This document shows, in pieces, positions 24,267-33,555 of a stretch of DNA of 64,000 nt; the first letter of the stretch is position 1; each line of letters opens with the position of its first letter. The DNA is from Hordeum vulgare subsp. vulgare (lineage: Eukaryota > Streptophyta > Magnoliopsida > Poales > Poaceae), in contig NC_058518.1 in the NCBI RefSeq assembly GCF_904849725.1, forward strand, positions 6,902,147-6,966,146, read 5' to 3'. Below the pieces are notes generated by a model. It did not search any database. It saw only the letters and a list, made by a program, of their open reading frames with translations, and had not been told where the DNA came from. Both the position numbers and the translations under genes were made by a program.

Positions 24267-25450
24267 AGTTGCTGCACACATAAACTACATGTTTGAAGAC
24301 ACAATACCTCAAGCTAACTGAATAATCTAGAAGAGTCCTTATTTAGTATGCACACATGTTAGATACCATGCACAAATTCAATCTGGTACTCAGTTCAAAT
24401 ATCTATTTCAAGCCAAAGGCATGGACACCCTCAGATGCATGCATGCACTACCATAGGGAAGTCGATGCTGGCTGGGGAATTTAGTCCACGCAAGCAACCT
24501 CTTCACTAATGACTAATAAGTAATGCACATGATTGAAAGCCAGTGCCATGATGACCAACTTATCGAAAAAGGTTTTCGCCCTGCTTTATATATAAAGCAA
24601 CAACCACCAACAAACAGAACCGATACAAACCACAACACATGAGAACCACACTCTCCCACGATCATTTCAGTTTGAATTTTTGTTGGTATTTTGACCCGCT
24701 TTGTGGTTTCACATCCAGTCTAGGATTAATCTTTTTTTCTAGCCATCAATAAAAAAAATTGTTGGTGTTTCCTCCTTTCGATTCCTGTTCTCCTGCATAT
24801 AGAAAATAGTCTTTGTTCTTAGTGATATCAACAACAAAAAACAATATGTGCATGTTCAACCATTAATCTCTTTTTCTATTCGCTCCAAGAGGAAAAAGAA
24901 TATATTTGTTGCAGTTCATTGTTGTCCTTTCACATATACAAAAATATTCTTGGTTTCTAGTGATCAATACAAAAACAAGTTGATTACATGCTCCACTTTG
25001 CCTTTGCTCTTCTGTAGTCAAACTGCAATCCAGTTCTTAGTGATAAACATTGAAAAAATATCATTTGTGTTTCCCTTTACCTTTCTTTTTTCAAATCTGC
25101 AACTACTCCTTTTATCTAGCTCGAGCTTTCGATTGATAAACAAATACAACAAAAAGAAGTCGTTGGCTTTCCATCATTACTATTGTGTTATTCTCTTGTC
25201 CAGGCTTTCGTTCTCTTCTCCACCGATAAATACTGGAAAAACCAAACAAAACAAAATCATTGGTTTCACCCCTTTGTTGTCTTTCCACATTTATGATTGC
25301 TTGATTTTTCTAGTTACCAGCTCCACCAGAAACAACAAAAGATTGTTGGCTTGTCCCACTACTGAGATATTTTAAATAAATTTGGTTGATCGGACCATTT
25401 CTTGACATACACATTACGGTGCCTAATTCAATGACCAGGTACTTTATATA
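23450..25450 (+). repeat. Decayed tandem repeat of module C
   Basis: Roughly every 60-80 bp a variant of TTTCTAGTGATCAATACAAA recurs, separated by C/T-rich text such as TTGTTCTTCCACATATA (sites near 23490, 23585, 23720, 23798, 23965). The entire block of about 800 bp is repeated at 24663-25450, starting from CACATCCAGTCTAGG. It is a degenerate minisatellite inside the duplicated locus. Open frames in it (24848-25375) are fortuitous. Confidence 0.5.
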
Positions 25451-25690
25451 TCATCCATTGTGTTTTTTAAGCATTTCTGGCTATATAACAAGCAAGGTCA
25501 ATTACCTTGTGTTTTCTCAGGACCGTACAAGGAAGTTAGTCTGCAGCTGTTAAGCGGAAACATGGACAATTAATATTTATACTATACAAACTTATCCCCA
25601 GTTCATGTTTCTTAGCCGCTGTGAGGTAAAACATACATTGATGGTTAATGAATAAGTATTATGTCATATGTATATAGTCCATTCTATACA
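24267..25690 (+). repeat. Local repeat, copy 4 (modules A, C, D)
   Basis: Module A (24267-24562) is joined through a foreign segment (24565-24660) to module C (24663-25450) and module D (25465-25690). Module B with its promoter is missing. Module D ends in CTTAGCCGCTGTGAGGTAAAAC, as in copy 2. A TATGTATATAG duplication follows at 25665-25730. Confidence 0.55.
24565..24660 (-). mobile_element. Retroelement tail-like insertion
   Basis: CGAAAAAGGTTTTCGCCCTG, then CTTTATATATAAAGCAACAA and CACCAACAAACAGAACCG, resembles the minus-strand 3' end of a grass retroelement (GCTTTATTTATAAAGCGGGGCGAAAACC-type tails). It lies exactly where module B is lost in copy 4. No target duplication could be confirmed. 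Confidence 0.4.
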
Positions 25691-25839
25691 TGATTGTGCT
25701 TACAATATTTATGTCATATGTATATAGCCCCGTCATTTATCAGGTAAGAGATGTCAGTGTCATGTTTATGCTCACAATCATATTCATGATGTGTTCCATT
25801 CCTTAAATAATTTATCTATTGAGCAAAAAGTTTGAAATC

Positions 25840-26165
25840 AAACATCCCGTCTTTGGACCATACGATGGTTCAGTTTCTCAGTTTTGGTATATATAAGTCA
25901 TAAGAGTGCATTTGTTTAAACCTCTCGCCCTCTCCTTCCCAGCCATTCCGTTTTTCTGCAACTAAAATTTTCAATATTGTTCATCAAAATTCTTTCATTT
26001 ATGTCCTAGCTAGAAGCATTACTTTGATTCGAATTCGCAATGGTGTTATCACTCTATTTTGTGGTTTCATACCTAGTTTATGATTAATATTTTTTCTAGC
26101 CATCAATAGAAAAAACTGGTCTTTTCCCCTGTTGATCCAAGTTATTCCATATGTAGTTTAAGATC
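25840..26165 (+). repeat. Local repeat, copy 5 (parts of B and C)
   Basis: The promoter end (GTTTTGGTATATATAAGTCAT), leader (CCTCTCGCCCTCTCCTTCCCAGCCATTCC) and the start of module C (TTTGTGGTTTCATACCTAG, then TTTCTAGCCATCAATAGAAAAA) match copies 1 and 3. The copy is truncated on both sides. Confidence 0.55.
25888..25896 (+). promoter_or_regulatory. TATA box of repeat copy 5
   Basis: TATATATAAG has the same downstream C-rich leader as copies 1 and 3. It is the third intact example of this promoter in the window. Confidence 0.5.
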
Positions 26166-26552
26166 CTGCATGTGACAAGTTATTCCCGGTCCAAAGCTTC
26201 TCAGAAGGCCAGCCCAGAGCTGAGAGGTAAATATGTGGTTAGCTTTATCTGTACCGAATACAATTGTATACCAATCTCTATGTCTTCACTGATTCTTGAA
26301 ATAAATTTAGGTGGCAAGAGAATGACTAGTATTGCTAGAGAGTAATTAAAAACATAATTGTATGTAATCAATATATTTTTCCATCTGTTCCAGAGCAAAG
26401 AGTTCATACCTTCTCTTATCGACTGTTTATGCCCTATCTACATGTTCTGTAGACAAAAGTGAATACGCCGGTGTCAGAGCCTCGCATTTTTTATGTAGGT
26501 TTCCCCTACAAATGATATTCAAAGAAATTTAGACGACAAGCAAGCGATATTG
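26166..26552. other. No gene seen
   Basis: AT-rich spacer between repeat copy 5 and the LINE. A 68-codon minus-strand frame (26201-26407) has no recognisable features. Confidence 0.35.
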
Positions 26553-27790
26553 TTTTTTAGATAAGGAGGATCATCCCCCGGCCTCTGCATCAATCGACAC
26601 ATGCAGCCATTTTATTAAACGAGAAAGTAAACAAGGTCTAAAGTGCTGCAATTCGAAACACAGTAAAAAGAAAACCGCACTCGGGCGGTGTAGGACTGCC
26701 ACATCCGGCGAAAAGAAACAAATAGACTACGATGCCTATACACCTAGTCTATTAGTAACTCGTCATCTAAACCGGCTAAAGATAGCCCGTGCGACCGTCT
26801 CCCATCGGTTGCACCCAATAGTCATAGGCTCCCTCGATTTCACATGGCTGAATAATGATCACGTACGGATCCAAGCTGTAGCTCTGTAAATAACATACAA
26901 AAAATTATCGGAAACCTTACCATTAAAAATATGATATTTTCTCGTATTCCAAATAGCCCAAAACAGCGCACATATTCATGTCCTTATGTGCTTAGCTATA
27001 GTTCCGTCAACTCCGTTGTGCCACGTCCCAAATAGCATGTTAATGGTTATTGGTTTAGTAATGTTGAAAGCTATGTGCACAGTGCGCCATAGTAGCATGT
27101 ACATTCAAGAAAGAGGTGTTTGACTGTTTCATCTTGATCACAGAAGCAACATTTAGAACTGTCTATCCATCTCCGTCTTATTTACTGGGTACTGCAGGAT
27201 ATCTTCAATCGGTTTGGATGTCAGTCCATTAATAGGATAGATGAGTAGAAATCTAGGCCCATTTTGCCGGTTGTGGCACTTTTGTTTTAATTTTCCATCT
27301 TACGTTTATTTGTTCGAGACTATGTTGAACCGCACTTCGTTTGCTTGTTTAATAAAGGGGCCGCATGCATCATGCTGATGTAGAGGCTGGAGGCAATCCT
27401 CCTTTTCTAAAAAAAAAAAATCTCCGTCTTATCAAGAGATATGAGCATTTAAAATATAATTGAACAGAAAAATCAACATCCTTGACTGACATTCGTGGTG
27501 AATAAAACTGTTTCCGATGATCCTCTCGCTCCAAGTAAAAGACTCCTCACCGAGAAAATCAAAAGCTGCCCCACTTGTATCTCCCCTTGACCATCTTACC
27601 ACCGTAGATTTGGAGTCTTCCTTCCTTGAACCTCTGTTTGAGAAACAGCCATGGACGGTACCCTTCTTCTCGTTCCTTTCGCCTCCATAAATGGCAGCCA
27701 GCACTGTTTTGGTCTTTACTTTTCTTAACATGTCTTAGACTGAACTGTACTTTCTTATCTTGACAAGGTTCTAATAGTAGTACTATCCAG
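26553..27790 (-). pseudogene. LINE (non-LTR retrotransposon) 3' part
   Basis: Read on the minus strand, the sequence carries the C-terminal zinc-finger region typical of plant LINE reverse transcriptases (CCFCDQDETVKHLFLEC, about 27100-27160). Broken coding text follows, then the 3' UTR ending AATAAAATGGCTGCATGTGT, GATGCAGAGGCCGGGG and CTCCTTATCTAAAAAA at 26553. Stops and frameshifts interrupt the frame (for example after CYYGALCT). The upstream part continues beyond the nested insertion to about 27790. No endonuclease or RT catalytic box is present, so it is 5'-truncated. Confidence 0.8.
27182..27419 (+). mobile_element. 5'-truncated LINE nested in the minus-strand LINE
   Basis: A plus-strand LINE 3' UTR (TTAATAAAGGGGCCGCATGC, then GATGTAGAGGCTGGAGGC, CCTCCTTTTCT and a poly(A) of about 12) is flanked by perfect 13-bp repeats ATCTCCGTCTTAT (27169-27181 and 27420-27432). 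It interrupts the older LINE, whose coding text resumes at 27433. Confidence 0.85.
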
Positions 27791-27941
27791 TTTATGCACA
27801 TTATATATAAACTTTGTTTGGCTGCTTATATGCTGGCGATAATGTGATTCCTTATGAATAACCGATTCGCGTCATGTTTTTCTTCCAGCTCAATTTGTGC
27901 AACCTAGAAAGTTAATTTGGTTACACTACTGAACATAAGTT

Positions 27942-28020
27942 ATGGCATCATCTTCATGGAAAAAATGGCCTGACCATGTGCGGGATAAATGGCGTGATGA
28001 TCTGAGAGATAAAGATTTTT
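27942..28020 (+). CDS. Possible first coding exon, small Trp-rich protein
   Basis: An ATG at 27942 opens MASSSWKKWPDHVRDKWRDD and continues LRDKDFW up to a good splice donor (TTTTTG/GTATGT). The composition (four Trp, many Lys/Asp/Arg) is unlike the random frames around it. Without splicing it would stop a few codons later. The 5' side follows the duplicated locus, so it may be the coding start belonging to the promoter repeated upstream, but no later exon was recognised. The family is unknown. Confidence 0.3.
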
Positions 28021-28290
28021 GGTATGTAACTTTCTAATTTACAATCATTAATTTTACTACATGTTTTTATTATTATTTATCCATGTCCATTTTTGTTAGA
28101 AAAACCTTGAAGTGGTAATTTATTTAATAATCATAAGACATTCATTTAGAGTAAATCAACATGATACACTATCCCCGAACACATATAGTCCTCTACCATA
28201 GAAGCAGAGGCCGAACTTATATCTTGAGGTTGCTTTGCCCCTGCCGTCAATACAACTAGATGTTGCCTGCAACAAAAGTCGATGTAAATA

Positions 28291-28399
28291 CTCCCTCCGT
28301 CCGGAATTAATTGTCACACAAATAAACAAAAATAGATGTATCTAGAACTAAAATCATCTAGATACATCCATTTTTATGACAAGTATTTTCAGATGGGAG
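28291..28399. mobile_element. Stowaway-type MITE, 109 bp
   Basis: CTCCCTCCGTCCGGAATTAA at the left pairs with the right end (TTTTCAGATGGGAG). TA flanks both ends (28289-28290 and 28400-28401). The centre TAGATGTATCTAGAAC/ATCTAGATACATCCA is palindromic, as in short Stowaway MITEs. Confidence 0.85.
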
Positions 28400-29207
28400 T
28401 AGTTGGAAATAGATAAGAACTAACATGCTGATGAACAAATTAAGATGAATAAGGTTCCATTTGATTATGGGGTGTATTTTGGAAATTACTTTTTCCCCTT
28501 TTTTGACATAATAGTTTACTGAATATATCTTTTTTTTTCTGTAACAAAATAGTTTACCAGAAATAAATTCCAGAATTCAACAAGACATCACATCAACTAC
28601 AAATTGGACAGAACACTTGTAGTAGAACATATATAGATATATATTGCGTGCATAAGATGTGCCACACATGATTCCGATTGGAAGCCACGTATTAGGTTGT
28701 TGTGCAAGAATGCTGGACGATTTAAGTTTGGGTCACTGTGTATGCGGCATCTGAACAAGCGAATCGTAATTGCGTTACGGGCTTTGGACTATATATTGGT
28801 ACTTGTACGTGAACTGCCTTCTTTCAATATTTGTAAAAACGTGATGACTTTCAAACTTTGTATCCCAATGACAATCCGTTTGAACGGATACATTCTTACA
28901 ACGAGACTTTCAAAACTAGAGCAGATTTGTACCGATATTGGTAAAAGAACATTGTGCATGCATTCGAGCCATTCCAGTCATCATATAAAGGGAAACATTA
29001 TTCGGTTCTACAAAATGTTAGCATGAGTTCATTAGTCTGGGCTTAGATGAAAACACAACTACCAACGACCGGTAGTCATACTATCATATCATATACAATG
29101 TACATAGTATACATGCCATATGTGCATAGGTATATGCATACCCTTGGGGGCCCATATGGAGATCACTGACCTAATTGGTCGGGAATCCTACACATACATG
29201 AGGAGGA
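28400..29207. other. No gene recognised
   Basis: A 109-codon plus-strand frame (28697-29026) shows no domain, signal or repeat that I recognise, and its codon use looks random. The rest is AT-rich. Confidence 0.35.
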
Positions 29208-31290
29208 TGTCGGGAAATGCAGTACAAAATAAAAAAATTGCCCTACAATCAACCATGAACACATGAAGATGCAATAACATTTTAGATATTCATCGTTTAC
29301 GACTCCAAGTTGCAACAATAGAAGACGAGTCGGTGTATATCATACTTAGAGTCCGTCCAACGTATATGAATGATCCCATGAACCGCCCACGAACAGTCCC
29401 TTTAATGTAAATTCGAAAGCATGGCCTCTCTACGAGTTGCAAGCGTATGGTCTTCACGATCCAACAACGCATTGCCGTCAAGAGATAATGATTGCTGGAG
29501 AATCAGAGGGAGGAGATCTCAAACACACTCAGCATCTAATTATGAGGATTAGAGGATCAAGGTCACACTCTAATTAATCAACTAGAACTAGAGGTGGCTC
29601 CAAAACATGTTTGCTCAAAAGGGTGGAAATCCTCTAATATATATTGGTGGAGGGGAAAAGGAGGGACGCCATATGGGGAGGGAATGTCCCCTCCCCTTGG
29701 CCGGCCAAGTGGGTGCAAGAATCTGCCTCCATTTCGGCGTCCCCTCCCTTCCCAAGGGGGAAAGGCGGGCGCCGCCTCCACTTGGGCGCATGTGGCCGAA
29801 GTTGCATTCCACCTCTTGGCCTTTTAAGGCTAATTGATATTAAATTAATTATAAAAGACTTCTAACTATTATATAAGCCATTCATTATTAATTTAACATC
29901 TTTGAAAACATTTTCCACTTATACATTATTTATCCGTAATACCCTCTATTGCCCGATATTCTTCAAAACCCTACCGATAACCTCAAAACGCTTCCGGATC
30001 CTCTCAAGACTATTTTGAATATTAATGAAACAATTTCAAAAATATCTTCTCACCACTCCCGCACTACTAACACTCATGATATCGTGATTAATTACCTTAA
30101 TCTTTTGACCCTGTAGGTTCAGAAACACATAGACATGAACGAAACCCCTTTGTTCAATGACGTATAGTGAAACCGCGGACATCCATATCGATCGCTAAGA
30201 GTACACGGATGATATTCGAGTGGAACTTTTGTTATCATGTGATATTCACTTTGCTTCGCGATACTTTACAAAACCCGAGATGCATCGGTATCTTCTTGAG
30301 TCATGCTCATGCTCACTATATTGTTGTCCTCGTTACGGGCTTTGTTCTTCTTTCTCGTTGATGTGTTTCGGCATCCCCGTGACAATGTCACCTGTCTATG
30401 GCCAGATGACGATGGAAGTCATCACACTTGGAAAGCCCTAAGGATATCTCACCATAATCAAAGGAGAAAATTCCACTCGAGCTATCTAGCCCATTGTCGA
30501 ACTTTCCGATGAACCTGTAAGTGGTCGTTATGATTAGATAGTTACAGATGACGTTTGAGAAACTCAAAATCGTACGGTAAGAAGTGACAACGATACTCTC
30601 ATGGTCTAAGGAACTAAAACACAACTTGTTATAACAATTGAATGCTGACCATACTATCTCAAAGTATAACAAACAAGTTTGAGTCGATTCAGTATGATTG
30701 TTCTTCTAAGGTCATACTCCCTTTTAGGATCATCGTTACACTTCACAATGTCCTAAGATCCGGAAACCAGTATCACCAACAACACTGTCTTCGTTGACTT
30801 GCACCCCAAGCATGCCGATTTCCCACATTGTAACCACTGTTGTAATCCAATTCAAGCAGGAGTAGGGCCATTACCGTGCACTAGGGGGCACGAACCTAGG
30901 TAAAGTCATGTCTAGTGATCCCTGGTAACCCGAGCATAACCATACGAGCAAACAAATCTCGTACAAATACTGTACTATTTATGGGCATGGACATAATTAT
31001 CCTTGATTTCGATTCCGTCCGGAGAGATAGGGTACTCATGCTCCATCGGTCAAGTGTTACACACTCACCTCATCTTACGCTGAGTATGCCAGCTGGGTGG
31101 ATGCAAATTACTTCCAACCATGCTTAAATTGGATGCAATACCATGGGTTCCGGGAAGCCCCCTGGTTGAAGGGTTTCTATGGCTACCGGTTCGAGAATCA
31201 AGTCATTGGTTCCTACAACGACCATTGCAATGTGAACTCGTCCCACAACTTTTGGCGATCCATATCAACAAGGTGGATTTCTAGCCGCTG
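29208..31290 (-). mobile_element. Decayed Copia-like LTR, minus orientation
   Basis: It begins TGTCGGGAAATGCAGTACA, paralleling the reversed Angela/BARE LTR end seen at 42477 (TGTTGGGGAACGTCGCATGG). It carries GACCCTGTAGGTTCAGAAAC and ACATAGACATGAACGAAAC where the Angela LTR has GACCCTGCGGGTTCGAGAAC and ATGTAGACATGACCCGAGAG. Order and spacing of such blocks agree, so it is a related but older family. The right end is uncertain. A short coding-like frame near 31082-31290 (YASWVDANYFQPCLNWMQYH) could be an adjacent remnant. Confidence 0.5.
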
Positions 31291-31629
31291 ATCTACACTA
31301 CTTCATGGTGGCAGTTGACTGGATCCTTTTCGCTACGGCATGGGCAACAGAACCCCAACATGATAATGTGGGTGCCTAGCTTGGGGACTCTCTTGGATCA
31401 GGGAAGTCGCCCATCAGCCTAGGTAGCGGTGGCGCCTGCTACAACGGGCCATGGACGACCACATTGGCACAGGGTCCGCTGGGCTGGCGCAGGAGCATGG
31501 GACAGAAGTGTGAATGGGAAATGATGGATCGGGCGAGGTAGGACTACATAGTAGACGGACATGAAGGGGCTGATGCATGTGGGGGTAGAGAGGAAGAGGA
31601 CGCGTAATTGACCGATGTTCATTGGGACA

Positions 31630-32010
31630 GACGGTGACCAAAGGTGGCCAACGTGCCAGTCCACAACATGACATGACCCAACCTAGCCTAAACGTGCCTC
31701 CGACACGACCCAACACGACACATTTGATACACGGTTCATGTCGTGCCAGCCCGTGTGGTGGGTATGCCGCGCTTCGTAAACGGGCCGCTCGACGATACAT
31801 TTAGCACACTGGCATGCATAGCTTTAGCACACTAGCACGCATAGGATTTGGCTCATTGGGCTGTTTTGGTCCTAAATTCAATCTATTGGGCTATAGGCAC
31901 CCCAGCTTCCCGACTCAAGCATCGCCTTAGAGGGTCCATGTATCGGCACGGCCTGATTATAAACGTGTCGGGCCAGGCCCACTAGTGGCCGGGCACGAGG
32001 GCTATCAGGT
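31630..32010. repeat. Degenerate fold-back repeat of the GGCACGACACG type
   Basis: AAGGTGGCCAACGTGCCAGT, CGACACGACCCAACACGACA and CGTGTCGGGCCAGGCCCACT are imperfect inverted versions of the same text. They resemble a common grass hAT/MITE family whose ends read like GGCACGA and TCGTGCC. Boundaries were not resolved. Confidence 0.35.
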
Positions 32011-33294
32011 AAGCACATCAGGACCGAACCATTTGGCCACGAGTGGTGGTACACGAGTAAGACGGTGCATGATTACAGAACCTCCAACAGTTATTGTAAA
32101 AAAACTCAGAAAAAGTGGTTCTACTTTGTGTCCATATAATTGAGGGGAAGATCTTAGGTGAGATCTTTTCTTGGTTGCCAAAAACATCTTTCCCCCAAAT
32201 CAGTATTTTCATTTCCCATTAAAATATCATACAAATGGCTAGCTAATGGCCTAGGACCCGCAATTCAGTGAGACGACTGATGCTGTCTGTCACCATTGCC
32301 ACACGCAAGACAACAGTGTAGCACGGGGTTCACGTTGGCACAGGCCAACGGAAAGCGCAAGGGTGCAGAGGCTTGCGCAAAGCGGCGCGGGGAGACGAGG
32401 CGACACATGGTGTGGGACGGCTCGGGGAGGTGGCGGAGCTGCGAGCGGCGGCGGCTGGGTAGCAAGACATGGCGGGTATCCTGAATCTTCAGTGGTTGCC
32501 TTATGGATGATAGTCGAAAGTTCTCCATGCACGTGCCCCGATGGACTAGCACCTAGAGCCGCAATTGTTGCCGTTGAACCGTTGATTTGATAAGAACATG
32601 AATCCAAATTTCATAATTTCTTACGCACGACGAGAAACCCTATCCTCGCCGAGGTGACATGAATCTACGCTGAAGCTCTGTCTAATCTGTGCCGAGGCAC
32701 AAACTCGAGAAGGATCGGAGCCCGGAAGACTAACTCAAGAATGAAGGGCTGCCATTCGTCTAAGAGTCATCCATGTGAAGACTAAAGTACTAATCTGTCT
32801 ACTAGCCAGAGGCAAGGCACTAGGATTTCCTTCCCCGCCACTGGCCGCTAGAGCGGCATGCAGAGAGGAGGCGAATTCATGGGCTTTGCCAGCCGACATC
32901 AAGGGGAGGAAGGTTTTTCCTAATCTTCTTACGAGAGGGGAAAGGAAGATGTCACAGTCTGGAAGTCGTTCTTACCCCGGCTTCTGCTTCTTCCACTATG
33001 CCGCATCGAGGCAGACACCGGCCCATTGACAGTCCCTAGCCACTGCACCGCCCCAGGCCTGTCTCCTCATTGAAATTCGCGTCGCAGTTCATCTTGTCTT
33101 AGCTACACCTGGTTGGGGGCGATATAGTGATTGGGTTGCGTGGTTGTCATATTAATTAATGGGATGGATTTCTTATGGGTACGTTGGCCCTATTATGTAT
33201 ACGCATGCATTTTGTCGAGGAATAAAGCTGCTTGAGTTATCAAGCTGCTCGTTGGCCATATTATGCATGGGTCCGTTGGAATGAATTTCTTGTA
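32011..33294. other. No gene recognised upstream of NLR-like gene 2
   Basis: I looked here for the missing 5' exon of the second NLR-like gene and found no coiled-coil or Rx-N-like coding sequence. The GC-rich interval 32290-32600 has overlapping frames on both strands (composition effect). A frame at 32775-33029 has no recognisable features. Confidence 0.35.
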
Positions 33295-33375
33295 CTCACT
33301 CTGCACCGAAATATATGCCGTTGAAGCAGCTGTTGTTCAACTTTTTCAGCGACGTATATTCTGGTATGGAGTGAG
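33295..33375. mobile_element. Short Stowaway-like MITE, 81 bp
   Basis: CTCACTCTGCACCGAAATAT pairs with the right end (ATATTCTGGTATGGAGTGAG) as an almost full-length palindrome, with TA at both sides (33293-33294 and 33376-33377). It lies at a position equivalent to the different Stowaway element at 554-721 upstream of paralogue 1. Confidence 0.75.
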
Positions 33376-33555
33376 TAGTTTGATATGATAGACTTGTTGA
33401 AATTAATCAAGCTGCTCGAGTTATCATGCACGCGCGAACACAGTCGAGGTTGACAAATTTATGTTGGATTGCCGGCTAGCTGTTGACCATTTTATTTTGC
33501 GCATTATGATTAGTTCGTAAGTCGTAGTAATTAGTTCATTTTCTGATGTTGCCAG

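Noticed and set aside
24848..25375. 175-codon frame in module C
   Set aside because: Lies across the decayed tandem repeat; Leu/Ser/Phe-rich text follows the C/T-rich repeats and is not conserved in the parallel block at 23.5-24.2 kb.
31414..31804. Frames on both strands near 31.4-31.8 kb
   Set aside because: They fall in a fold-back repeat with GC-rich inverted text; no recognisable protein.
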